This document shows, piece after piece, positions 1-11,790 of a stretch of 28,608 bases of DNA. The notes beneath the pieces were generated by a model. It saw only the letters and a list, made by a program, of their open reading frames with translations, ran no database searches and was not told where the DNA came from. How positions within the stretch are numbered: the first letter of the stretch is position 1; every line of letters begins with the position of its first letter. The stretch comes from Pelargonium cotyledonis (lineage: Eukaryota > Streptophyta > Magnoliopsida > Geraniales > Geraniaceae), in NCBI GenBank assembly GCA_036897625.1, contig JAYMTA010000447.1, forward strand, positions 1-28,608. The letters are read 5' to 3'. Made by a program: the position numbers and the translations under genes.

Positions 1-415
1 TATTCAAGGATGCAAGGACACTCTCGTCTTCTCAACGTACCAGTATCCGATACATATCTAACACAAGGAAACTCAAACACTCTCCAAATAGATTTAATGT
101 GTACTCCAATTTTTCAATAATGTTTTCAATAATGATTTAACGTGTCACATCACCTTTTTTTTATATACAAAAACTGATTGAACGTGTTGACACTCAAAAC
201 ACATTGAAGAGCACTGACTTTTTGGTAACTTAAATGCACTAATGTAAAGAACATAATTATCAATTGTTTTTGTTGAATGTACTCTTAGCGTATCGGGTAT
301 AATTTCATAAAAAGTGCCTATATCAGTGTTGTGCCCCATATCTCGTACCTGTAACTATGCAACATAGAACATTATATATACATATATGATACATAAGAGG
401 GAGAGAGAGGCTAAC
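1..415 (-). other. Intron or 3' part of the NAT10-like gene; no exon recognised
   Basis: The exon at 416-481 ends in a donor (GTTAGC read on the minus strand, 410-415). Downstream sequence should hold an intron and then the last coding exon or exons. I found no convincing continuation of the Lys-rich C-terminal tail here. The stretch is AT-rich and contains a short GA-rich run near 397-410. Confidence 0.5.
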
Positions 416-3400
416 CTGGACTTGCTTAGCCGCTTCATTTAGATCTTCGTCCACGGAGATCTTGTGAGGCTCCATCACAACCTGAAAGCAAAATAAAATT
501 TGCAATTATACAAAGTGATCTGCAAATATATACTCTATACTAAGCTCCATTTACAAAAAGCTGCCTTCCAAATTTTCACTTCAACAATGTGAAACACACG
601 ATGATAGTAAGGTTAAAATGAGTATTCTAAAAAGAGAGAATACCCCCTCCGCCCCAAAATGAGTGTATTGCTTTAAAAGAAAAAAGAATTTTTTTTGTGC
701 ATTTCCTATTGTACTCCTAAGCGCATGTGTTAGTAATAAACTTGAGAAATACGGACTAATTAATTATACGGATATTATTGGTAATTCATGAATAACTAAC
801 TTCCTATATATGAAACAAGACACTCATTTTGGGAAGGAGGTACATGATATGTCATACACATGAGAGAAAAGTATATGGAGCTGTCTGCAAATGTGGTTTT
901 GTATGTGTATTTATATGTAATTTGCCCTTATATAATGTGAGTGTATAGGTATATAAGAAAATTGTCAGCGATCTCAACTTACATTTCTTAATCTTGGCAT
1001 GGTTCGGTTGATCTCCTCTGATGCGATACCGTTCAAGTATTTGTGAAACTTCGTCATTACTTTAATAAAAAGTGACAATATCTGTTGTCCTTCTAGCTTC
1101 ATCTGTCCCTGTAAGACAAACAGTTCAAGACATATTGATCATCGGATATGTTTCACTAGAACAAAGTAATAAACATATTCATCATCAGTGATGGCAATAT
1201 GGACCGAACCCGCCGGCACCGGGCAACTGAACTGACCAACTTTTGGGTCGGGTTCATCATGTAAGCTTCCGGGGCGGGTCGGACAAATCTGTACAGTTTC
1301 AGTGTAATTCATGCCTAAAACTCGGCCAAATCCAAACTCCTTTAGGATCGGTTTAGGGTTCAACAGCGTGACCCCAACACGAAACCCGATTTGCCAGCTC
1401 TACCAGCCGCATACCAACAACTACTACCTCTCGTTCTACGATTTTAATGTAACAGTACACCAAGTGTGTGCTATACTACTATGTTCAAGCTAACAGAAAG
1501 TTCAGATGTGCCGTACCTCGACGGAAGAGATGTTTTGATTTTGCAAGCCAGTACATAGCAGAACAGAAGCTTGAACATAGGATAATGTAACTGGAAGCTT
1601 CTCCCGGAAATACAAATGTGAAAGAACTGGAACAAGGTCAAGAATCTGTACAGAGAATACATATCATTTAGACAATCAAATGGTAGTAAAATAAAGCTTC
1701 ACAAGTTCTGTTCAGAAATTTTTCAAAAACGGTTCATTTGAATTGACAAGACAAGCATTTTCTTTATAAGAAGCAGTGAAGCACGTATGGGGTTCAAAAG
1801 ATGCAAGAGAGAAACAACAAACTTGTCATGGCGGATATAGTATTGTGATTTAAAAAATGAAAGGTCATTGGTGTGATTAACAATAAAATTAAGCATGATG
1901 ATGAAAGAGATTGAGATCTATTGTTGCGTTAATGCTTTACAAAAGGATAAAAGAAAAATAACAACAGATTCGGTAGACTCACCAGGTGATAATTAGAAAG
2001 GTTATCGGTATATGATTTCAACCGCTTCATATCATGTGGTGTTAAAACACCATCAAGCGACTTCAAAAATCCATCAAAGGTGGGCCCTAAGTCACTGAAG
2101 TTGATCTTCGGATCCAAAATGCTGAAGGATAATAAGTAAGATGAGCATATTGAATTATGAATAAACTCAAGTGTAAATATTTGGAGCATACCTCATAGCA
2201 AGTTTATACTCCATTGTACGGAAAGTAGAACTCAAGAGTCTTGTGAATCTCTGCCTGAAATCTGGAGCAATAACATACAAAAAATCAAGGTTTGAACCAC
2301 TAGGGCAGAGTAGGCAATTCAATTTTTTTGGAGTCAGGGTTGAACCCGACCCGCAAGAAGTGTGAAAAAGGTGGTAACCCGACCCAAAAATTAACTGGGT
2401 TCATCTTATGCAACCCGGACCAAAAAATGTGATAATTATAATAAAAAATGTGATAAGTATGATATATAACCCGACCGCAGGTAAGAGTCCAAATTGCCAG
2501 CTCTGCCCCAAGGTATGATAATTATAATAAAAAATAACCAAGACAGTTCTTAAATAACCTTGATAAAATGGACCAAAGAATCCCCACTGATCCGCTCCGC
2601 TAAATTCAATATCATCATTATTCAATGGCTTAATGACCATACATGTGTGCTCGCCAGTCACAGTACTCTGATCCAGTAAAAGAACACCAAGACACCAATC
2701 AATTAGCCAAGGCACTTTATAATACTCATACGAGACAGAACTAAAGAAGATATATATATATAATAATTAGATAACTTTAAAGCATCTTAACTGGAACGTG
2801 GCCAATATAAAATGGAGCGAACTTGTGTTTTCTCCAAAAGCGGAAGAGGTCCAAGGTAAGACCAAAGGAGACACCAAGGTAGTGGAGCTTCTCAGGTCGT
2901 CTTTCACGAAGATGTACCAGCAAGTGCGGGAGATCAGTTCTGGGTTTTATAGTTTCTTCCAGCAGTGAAACCTGCAAATATAGAATATAAAAAGAACATA
3001 GAGGGAAAGAGAAACAGAGTCCATAAAAGCATACCAATTCAATGGCAAAACTAGTAATTTGCAGAATATAATGTACCAAAAACAAACATCGTAGTTACAT
3101 CCACGGTACGATGGTTATTTTACTTCTAAATTTAGAGAACTGATAATCCATATATGATTGCATTGCTTGAATTAACCACCATTGAGAAGTTTATTCGTAA
3201 CACATAGATGACCAACACAAACAAGAAGAAATTTTGAAAATTGATGAGAAGTACTGGGCAACAACTAGAACAAAAGAAATTATCACAGTGATTAAGCAAG
3301 AAAAGAAAATTATCAGAAGATGAAGGAAACCAAGTTTAGTTCTGAAATGGACCTTCTCTGCAGCTTCTGTAACTCTGACAGGTGGAGCTTCCTCAACATC

Positions 3401-6400
3401 TTGAACATCTACTTCAGATATAGGTGTCAACTGCCCTTCATAATACCTAAACACAACAGAACTCTAAATAATACTTTCACAAGATTCTTAAAATGTGCAC
3501 TACAACATGTACCATAAAGCAATAGAACTATTTCAATTTAGTTATGTAAGAGAAAAAACTCTTATAAATCACAAGCTCTTCAACTTTCATTTCAACCAAT
3601 AAGTTCTTCAAGAAAAAGTTATTTTTTGTTTCCTAGATCACAAAATTTTGAGCAAACATGCCACTTCTGACAGATTACAGCATCACGCAGAACAGAGTTT
3701 TCATTTCAAATAGGGAACGGCAAGATCAGGAAAAGGGAAAGGATGTATTCACCTTGCTAACAATTCAACTGCAACCGAACCATATCCAAGCTACAATAAA
3801 GAGAATTGAAATATCTTAAAGTTTGATGAAAGAATTGGGAACAAATTAAACATGGCTGGCATGGAAGTAAGACATACCCTCATGGCACCTGGATGGGTAG
3901 CAATGCGCACTATGCGAGCCCCAGAGAGACTAGGGAAAACTGTATCCTGGAATTGCTCACAGAACTTCCATGGTATTTGGTCTCCAGATGGCTGATGACC
4001 TTCACTTAAACTTCTCATTGCAGATTTACGAGAAATCTGTCCTTCAAGACTAACCTGTAATGATATGAGTTATTAAATTAATATAGTGTCTTGTAATTAA
4101 GCATCTTCACAACGAGTTCTACGACTGCTATTCCTGTGGTGAATCTACCTACTCCAAGCAAAATATAGTCTCTTTTTCCACAACGTTGCCAAGGAAGGTG
4201 AGATTGGATCACCAATAAACAATATCATGATTTGCTATACAATGTTTTTAATCTTTAATCATGAGACACATCACAGCTTTGCTGCGACTGTACCCAGAGA
4301 GGCATTAAATTTTGTGCAAGTGTTTTGCTAAAGGTGAACAGCCGAGAAAATTAACAATAAAAAAAGATCTTGAAAAGAGAACTCCATAGATCACACTAAA
4401 TGCTCGTTCAGTAGTAGAGCTCCAGATATCGAAATAGAGAATAAAGGTGATTAATACTTGAAGACTTTGTAATGAGGTTCGCCAAGTATCACCGCAGGAT
4501 CAGAGAGAGGAAAAAAACACTAACCTGAATTACACATAAAATATCTGGAAGTTGATTTTTTGACTCGTCAACAGGACCTGAGTTCAATAGGATGTAAGTG
4601 CAAGACCATCTCACATAGATCAAGGCCAGTTAAATCAATTCAAGGAGAAAATTTGTACCAAGTAACACAAAGAGGTGGTGAGCTGGAGCATCAGCAATCA
4701 GTTGAAGATCATTTGGGGAATTTTTGTAGTGAGAAGCAACATATAGAGCCATCATTCGCTGCAAGTAATCAAATATACAATGTTCAAATTTATATCATTC
4801 AAAAAAAAAATTCAAATCATTAGAGTACAATATTACCTGCAAAAATAACTCGCTATCCTTGTGATAAGAAAAAAGTGTGTCCCGGTTAACATAGTAGAGA
4901 TCACACTCACTTGGTGGAGGTAACCTGATTCCAGAAAATATGACATAACAAATACAAAAAATCAGTGGATGGAGTTGTTATTCCCAGGTCATCAACCTCA
5001 ACATTTAAGTTCTAACCTGCCAATGGTAGGGATGGATTTTGTGACATCCAAACAAAGTAAACCATGAAGCCAAGATTCAATTGGATCACCCGACGAGTAT
5101 CGAATAGGCTCACTCAGTTCAATCTTTTTGAAAAGGCGACCTGTATTTAGAGGAAAAATGATAAATCAGAAAAATGACTAAACATATGAGTTACAGAGTC
5201 TAAGTACATAACAGCCAATGACCACAAATGATATAGTATCATCACTAGATATAGTAACTGCACATAGTAGATGGGTGTGGGCCGTGTGGCTGTGTGCATG
5301 TGTGCTTTGAGAATAACTGGATCTATCCAGCAATGCTGTGTTACAGACATTATGGTGAAATCGACTCCATATTGAACAAGGAATTACAAAAGCCAAGCTA
5401 ATCCAAATAGATCTCCGCAACTTTCTTTTCATGACATGGATAGGTTAACCTTCCTAAGATTAACTGTATATATAGGAACCCGATTTAAACAAGTTGCACA
5501 ATCAAAATGAAGTTCAAAGGTCCAATGCCTCATATTTGATTATACAAATTGGGAAGTCCAAGCGAATAACTTGAGGCTTCCAGGTTCAATAAAAGCTCTC
5601 TCAAACTCAACTGGGAAGTATCAAATCGGGTAGTCAGTATATAACCAAGTGTGAAATATCAAGGCAGGTAGTTAATCAAGTGTAGTCGTCACAAACCATA
5701 CCTTTCAACAAACTTGAGAAATACACACAGCACGACATATCATCGAAACCATAAGAGAAAACAACCTCTTTCATGTCGTAAGATAAATACCTGAAACAGA
5801 GCCTTCCGCACTACCAGGTATTCGGCTTTGCTCTTCCAATTGTTGAATAAGCTTTAGAGATAAAGACCGACCAGTACCTTCATACCTTTAAGTAGGAAAA
5901 ATATCAGTAATTTAACAACAAAAGATACATCCTACAAATTGGAAGACCATATTATTAATGCTTAAAGTTTCTTTTGTAATTGCAATAGGTTTTCACCTAC
6001 AACAGACATAATTTGATATTAATTTACCAAGGAAATATCATACCCATTCACTGTAGATGAAAGGAAAACCAGATAAGGACCAAGCAAAGACTTCACAATG
6101 GGCAAAGGAATAGCTGCTGCTTCATCAACAACCAATAGTTCAACTTGGGAGAGCTTCTCATGTTCATGAGGTTGTATATACTACATGTACAAATAAAAAA
6201 ATATTGATGATTGATATTTACGCATATAAAGTATACAGATTTACAGTTAGAAGCTCCACCACCTAAAACTGAACCAAGAATAACAGTGAAAAATCTTGCT
6301 TTTTAAGGTTCATCAAGGCAAGAGTATGTATAGACCATAACCGGGAAGTAAGACTTAAGAGCAAAGGTTTGCCAAAAACATCGTTAACAGTACAGAATGT

Positions 6401-9400
6401 AAGTATTTAAAAGTTCAGTTACAATCACAACATACTAATTCAAACAAAACTTATAGGCCATTCAAAAGAGAGTAAAATTTGGCAGGAAATACAGAGGGAG
6501 AATAAACTTACAAAAATAAATAATAGAGCAAAAACATGTTGCATTAAGAATGCTTTAGAACTTTATTTATTATTTTCCATCATATCAATTATTGCCAAGA
6601 GATAAATCATACTAGTATTCTTAGACTTAGAGTTACATGGTAAACATATATAACCAAACCACTATGTGCAAGGGATCTAGAAGATTTTTTATAATATTTT
6701 TTTGAGTTGACTGACAGACTTGTAAAATCTAGCACATCAACTGTTTGGTATAGTTGCATGGTACCATTTTGAATTCTAGATAATTTGATCAAAACCATTT
6801 ATGAGTAAATCTGTTCAGAACTTGATAAACTCCAATGGTGTACATTTTGATAAATACATTATGTAAAACAATTCTAGAAGACCAACAGAATGCTTGTTCA
6901 ATCAGGATAAATAATCAAATTATACAGGAGGAAATAAACTTTTACTAACCTGGACTGTTTGCCTGTGCTGCTTGTAAATATTCACACGCACAGTTGCTTT
7001 TTTGAAGTCAGGATTGTTACTTTTTACCACATCATAGTCTATGTGTTCCTGTGGACAATTGACAGGATTAAGGTTTACAAGAAAATAAGAAGCCAACTAT
7101 AGATGATTCTGCAGTCAGGTAAACAGAAAATTATTGAAATAACCACCTCAAATACTTCACAAATTTTTTGAACCAACTCCCTTCACCACTTCATAAGCTT
7201 TGAAATGCCAGTTTTGGAATGGGTGTGAATAACACACCACAAGGTGTATAGAATAATTAATATTACTCCCTCAGTTCCAGTTTGTTTTAAATTGTGGCGT
7301 GTTAAAAACCATTAGTCATTGTCTACTTAATGAGCCTAATTTGTTGACTTTCTAACATTATCCCATATTAACTGAAGAGGTATTTTGCTTCATTAATTGC
7401 ATGATCTGTTAAAAGCTGGAAGTCCAAAAAGATGGAGTATATTTTTTGCACACAGTTTGTAGTACTAAAGCTTGTTTGCTGCTGCATTGACATATGAAAC
7501 TTCGTCTCCATTGCAATCCAAGAATTATTGTAAGAATGATGAAATACAGCAGAAATAATTTACAACCTAAGAGATATGTCAGATCAAACTAAGAGATGGA
7601 GCATCCATACCTTATATTCAAGAGCATCTAAACCCTTGACCACAAATTCAAACAGGGTTTTCAAGTTCTCAGGGCTGGGTGAGGTAACAAAGATATTTGA
7701 ATACCTATAATGATAAATTCTTTGAATTAGAACTTAAGAAATTTCAAGGTAAGAAAATAAGACAAAAAACAGAAAAATAAGCAATTGTATGTCGTTCAAG
7801 CATGTTACCCTGCAGCCACAGCTCCAGCAATTGCTAAACCAAGTGTAGCTGATTTCCCACGACCACGAGCAGCAAGCAAAGCAACTGTGCTACGCAGTGT
7901 CTTATCCAAAATTGCATCAAGAAATGTAATCGCTGCTTTCCCCTACTCAAACAAGGTAAAACAAATCCAAACCAGTGAACACTTTTAGCCCAATGTTTTC
8001 CATATTGATACTAAAACCTAAGGACTTAACAATTCAGACAAGACCCTTCACCTGATCCAATGTACAACACTTCTTAATCAAGGGACCAACAGGAAAATCG
8101 TCATTTAGTTGCTCTTTCAAACTCTTTAGGTCTCTTTCAGCTTCTGAAAGCCCTTCAGAGTCCTTTAAACAATAAGGGGACAAGAAAAACAGTTACATAC
8201 TGACATAGAGCTTCAATGAAACAAAAATAATTTGGTACTTATACAATTAGAATAGTTCAGTCATATGAAGCAATTAATCCCGGTAAAGAATTAAATGCAA
8301 TCCACATGACGTAATAAGACAAAAAGGCAACTTCACCAATTGCTCAACTGGGACATTACAATATTACAATAAGGTCTCATTTGAATTTGTGGAATTACAA
8401 GAATGTGTCTGCTTTTAAGCTCTTAGCTTATATTTCTTTTATATTTTTCCAAAAACTATAAATTTTGTATTAGTAAAACCAAAAGGATGTAAAAAACGTA
8501 TTCATGGAAGATTTGAAGTAATTGGATGAACTTATTCCAAATCCGCAACCCAAGGGGTTAAACTACCCAAGAAGCCCAAGAGTTACCTCTTTAACAGGAA
8601 CTGGGGTTATGGATCTTATATGAGAGGAGATTGGCAAGACATTCAACTCATCATCCATAACCACACAGGCTTTACACGATGCAATTGATAACAAGAAACG
8701 CTCATTGAAGCGTCCAGTAGCCTCAGAATGGGATTCGGTACGGAACCTATCGTGAACATCCTGAAAGAAAACAAGTGTAAGTTCTGTAGCAATAATCTAA
8801 GAAGAAAATAAGCAAATATCTTAAAAGCATTAGAATTTAATTTTGTAGAGGACACAGTTAGCAGAATGTGCCTATTTGTCAACAGAGTGACAGACTAATA
8901 TAGATATCATTGTCTTTCTCATTAATTACCATAGAGCATATAACCACTAAACATTTCAAAATCATTATTTGGGCAAAATAGAAATAAGGAGACAATAGTA
9001 TAGTAGTAGCTTCATTTTGATAAAAAAAATAAAAAATAAAATAAAAAAGCATCAAATTAGTGAGTTTCCAGCAACATGTGCTAGTGTGAATCTTTTAGAT
9101 GTCAGGCTCTATCCCCTTCAATTGATTTTATGAGCAAGGATATGATTCTTACCATAACCATGGTGTACAGACTGGTCAATGAGGATAGAGAGCGAAGCAG
9201 CAATACAATCAGTCCACCACCCTCCACAGTTTCTATTGTCCTGGCCAAGAGATTTGGTGTTAAAGCTTCAAAATCCTAATATGAAAAGAAAAAAAATAGA
9301 TATATCAGAGGAAGAAAACCTAAGTTAGAAAGTGGCAAGCATCAGTATGCTACAATCAGAGGATACAGAGGTACGATAGACTACAAGCAAAATAAGCAGC

Positions 9401-10782
9401 ACAAAAATGACCAGCTACCTGCAGTATGCACATGCCAAATGTGTTCCCGAGAATTCTTTCAGAATCCTTGTACAAGCAATACTTTAGTCCTCCACTTTCC
9501 ACAAAAAGAGAAAATGGATCTACCTTCTCAGGATCTAGCAATCCCCTCTGCATTAATTTTTTAACCTGCTTTGCACGCTTTTGTTTGTGACTGCACAAAA
9601 AAAAAAAATCAACAACTTTCAAACAATTTCCTCTTTGTTCTCACTCCAATATTATTTAGGCCTTTATCTAGTATGAAATTAATACAAAAAGGACACAAGG
9701 CAAAACACAGGTTTAACCTTGAACTTTGATTGTGTGGGGCATATTGCGACTCTGTTCTCATTTAAATTATAATCAAAATCTCTCGGAGATGATTATGTGC
9801 TCCAGGGTTGATTAACTTATATATAGTGTTATCTTATAAACAACTAATATCCTAGCATATGATGGTCCTTTCAGACACCAAAAGGGATAAACTAATACAG
9901 AAATGAAACTTTCAAAGTAAATTTCCCTAATATCTTGAAACACATTTAACAAAAAAAACAGACTAAAATGCTTCTCTATACACGTGATATCACACTAGAC
10001 AAACAATAGGAATGGAATCTAATTGAAGAAGATAAACATACAAGTTCACTTCTTTTACATCAAGAGAGATCAAGTAGCATTAGCCATAAAGGTCAATACT
10101 TAAGAATCTAGGGACTAAGAACACACTAATAAGAAGTGACATCCAAAAGTAAGTTCCTCAGATTCTGCTTATTACATCCTCCATCTGTCAAACAACTTTT
10201 TGTCAAACTAAAAACACAGCGCTAATATAAAATATAAAATAAAAACCTCTACGAATAAACACAAACACTAACAGGTCCATCAATTAGTACTAACCTGCTA
10301 AGTTCGAGTTTATCCTTGTAGCACCATAAAACATTGGGCCTAGATTTGACCACCGCCTTGCTTAGCATGTAGTGAAGATTCACTATCTGAAAAATGTAAC
10401 AAACATTGGAAAATGCTTAGCAAGTTCTAAACTTCATAACTAAATAAAGGCAACTCCAAAACCCAATAATAAATCCACAAAAAATAGAATTTGAAACGAA
10501 AAACAGCACAGAAAACTCTGATAATTGCATCATTTCAATATTGAAAGCTCAAAACTCTCCACTCAATATTACTATCATCCATGCTTATACCACACACCTT
10601 TTCCAGCAATTTCTAGGAAACCAGACAGAAAATAATTCAAAACAAACAGAGCAAAAACGATAGTGAGAGAAGATTACCTGATCGCGAGACTTGTCACCGA
10701 TGATAACGAACATGGAGCGATGGTGATTCTTGACGCCATTTTCGATGAGAGTTCTGATACGTTCGTCCACCTTCTTCCTCAT
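416..10782 (-). CDS. NAT10: RNA cytidine acetyltransferase (NAT10/Kre33/TmcA family), 3' end outside window
   Basis: This nucleolar enzyme uses acetyl-CoA and ATP to make N4-acetylcytidine in 18S rRNA and, with an adaptor, in some tRNAs; the role is known from the family. I joined 25 exons in one frame (943 codons) from the ATG at 10780-10782. Domain order matches the family. A TmcA-type N-terminal region spans about residues 1-210. A helicase-like ATPase follows, with Walker A AARGRGKSA (residues ~283-291, exon at 7809-7942) and Walker B VVDEAAAIP (~385-393, exon 6044-6180). A GNAT acetyltransferase domain contains RIVRIATHPGAMRLGYGS (~615-631), which supplies the acetyl-CoA loop. The C-terminal tRNA-binding-like region includes GVSFGLTLDLFRFWRKHKF and VDEDLNEAAKQVQ. 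Plant homologues are a little over 1000 aa, so about 80-90 C-terminal codons lie beyond base 1. The gene is divergent from SG1. All exon phases agree and no stop or frameshift was seen. Confidence 0.96.
643..840. mobile_element. Stowaway-type MITE in a NAT10 intron
   Basis: The 198-bp element begins CCCCCTCCGCCCCAAAATGA and ends with the imperfect inverse TCATTTTGGGAAGGAGG. It is flanked by TA at 641-642 and 841-842. CTCCCTCCGTCCC-like inverted ends with a TA target duplication are the hallmark of Tc1/Mariner-derived Stowaway MITEs in plants. It has no coding capacity and lies in the intron between exons 983-1108 and 416-481. Confidence 0.78.
1187..1404. mobile_element. Degenerate hAT-like MITE in a NAT10 intron
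   Basis: The left end CAGTGATGGCAATATGG and the right end (reverse complement GTAGAGCTGGCAAATCGGG) form imperfect inverted repeats around an interior rich in CCCGACCC/GGGTCGGG. This pattern is common in plant hAT-derived MITEs. No clean target duplication was found, so the borders are approximate. Confidence 0.5.
2303..2508. mobile_element. hAT-like MITE in a NAT10 intron
   Basis: The ends GGGCAGAGTAGGCAATT and (reverse complement) GGGGCAGAGCTGGCAATT are near-matching inverted repeats. The interior contains GAACCCGACCC and related motifs. It lies in the intron between exons 2559-2667 and 2192-2261. It resembles the element at 1187-1404. No exact target duplication was seen. Confidence 0.55.
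7266..7437. mobile_element. Degenerate Stowaway-like MITE in a NAT10 intron
   Basis: The stretch starts CTCCCTCAGTTCCAG after TA (264-265 of the 7000s) and ends AAAAAGATGGAG before TA (7438-7439). Length (172 bp), TA flanks and the CTCCCTC start fit a Stowaway relic. The right end matches only the outermost bases, so this is a weaker call than the one at 643. Confidence 0.4.
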
Positions 10783-10838
10783 TGTTCTTCTTCTTCGTCA
10801 AATGCTCAAGCAGAGAAGCTTTTGCTCTAACTGGTTCG

Positions 10839-10866
10839 TGCTCTTCTTCTTCTTCTTCTTCTTCTA
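10839..10866. repeat. (TTC)n microsatellite in the NAT10 5' leader
   Basis: About nine TTC units (GAA on the gene's strand) lie 57-85 bases upstream of the start codon at 10782, probably in the 5' untranslated leader. Short GAA/CTT repeats are frequent in plant 5' leaders. Confidence 0.7.
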
Positions 10867-10930
10867 GCAACTGCTCTGCTTGTTATGTGTGTTCAGTTGT
10901 GTGCACGTCAGACTACGGAGGTTTTAGGAT

Positions 10931-10938
10931 TAGGGTTT
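10931..10938 (-). promoter_or_regulatory. telo-box upstream of the NAT10-like gene
   Basis: On the minus strand the bases read AAACCCTA, within AAAACCCTAATCC, about 150 bp upstream of the start codon. Telo-boxes are enriched in plant promoters of ribosomal-protein and ribosome-biogenesis genes. That fits a gene whose product acetylates 18S rRNA. The site is inferred from the motif alone. Confidence 0.45.
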
Positions 10939-10990
10939 TGGGGTGGTTTTACAAATTATTTTTATTTTTAAAAATATAGTTAAATAGCAA

Positions 10991-11682
10991 AATACCCCTA
11001 TAGTTCGTTAGAGTTTTCATTCTGACCCCTCGTTTTGACTTTTTTTTTTTCTAAACACATCCCCTAGGATAAACCGTTTACGGGCATAGACCGTCAACCT
11101 ACGGCAAAAAAAATTCACATCGTTAGCGAACATAACTTATGTGTCAAGTATGGTTGGTAAACATTAAACACGTGGTTCAAATGGTAAAGGATTGTTCAAA
11201 TTTAATTTGAAATATTGAATTCAAGTATTAAGAAATGCAAATGCGTTAAACTTGGTAATGAGAGTTTAATATTGATAGTTGATTTGATTGATTATGCGGA
11301 TACTAGTTTCACTATTTTCATCTTGATTATGGTTGATTGTCGTATGTTTATGAATTGGAGTATGAACGCTTATATCCGTCATCATTTCAAAAGATACAAT
11401 CAATTTTAAGGTCATTTGGTGTTTGGGAGAATGTTTGTGTGTTGTCCAGCTATGCTAAGCGACTTAAATGGAAATCGAGTAGTCCACATAAAAGGTAGAT
11501 TAGTTGATTTTGTGTTAGATATGACATATTGTGATAGTTTCACTATCCGACGTGTATTGCGTCTTTTTATCCCGTTGAAAATATATAAAAGTAATACTTT
11601 TCAAAAAAGCATGGTATGGTTTTATTATTTTAATAAATAGTACGAGGGGTTAAAATATTTGTTTTTACATAGTATAGGGACC
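10991..11682. mobile_element. Possible terminal-inverted-repeat element in the SG1 promoter
   Basis: The left side has CCCCTATA, then 23 bases, then CCCCTCG. The right side, reverse-complemented, has TCCCTATA, then 23 bases, then CCCCTCG. The matching motifs and identical spacing suggest degenerate inverted ends ~690 bp apart. The bases between the motifs match poorly and no target duplication was found, so the call is tentative. Confidence 0.35.
11581..11589 (+). promoter_or_regulatory. Candidate TATA box for SG1
   Basis: ATATATAAA lies ~210 bp upstream of the SG1 start codon, which would allow a leader of about 170-180 nt. It falls inside the possible inverted-repeat element. No transcript evidence is available. 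Confidence 0.35.
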
Positions 11683-11790
11683 AAACCATCAATTCATAAA
11701 AGTTCGCTTCATTGGGTATTGTTGCCGGGTCGGGTCATGCCACTTCTTCTCCAGAGACTGTCACAGTTCTGCGAGCCTCAGTGCTCGCAA

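Larger units (their letters stand above)
416..10782 (-). other. Exon map of the NAT10-like gene
   Basis: Exons in transcript order are 10678-10782, 10295-10386, 9419-9590, 9153-9275, 8587-8760, 8052-8162, 7809-7942, 7611-7704, 6950-7048, 6044-6180, 5791-5885, 5017-5140, 4837-4924, 4659-4758, 4525-4577, 3878-4054, 3753-3790, 3353-3446, 2792-2971, 2559-2667, 2192-2261, 1983-2121, 1517-1645, 983-1108 and 416-481. Every intron is GT-AG and every junction keeps the frame. The donor after 3353-3446 is unusual (GTCCAT). The smallest exon is 38 nt. The shortest intron is 81 nt (4578-4658). Confidence 0.9.
10783..11790. other. Divergent intergenic region between NAT10-like and SG1
   Basis: This ~1 kb holds both 5' leaders and both promoters. 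It contains the telo-box and TTC repeat on the NAT10 side, then a possible inverted-repeat element (10991-11682), then the SG1 leader. Open frames at 11215-11409 and 11416-11640 resemble no family I know, sit in AT-rich sequence and are probably chance or transposon remnants. Confidence 0.6.

Noticed and set aside
11215..11640. Two consecutive plus-strand open frames upstream of SG1
   Set aside because: They are AT-rich, have no recognisable domain, and lie in the promoter within a possible transposon-like segment.
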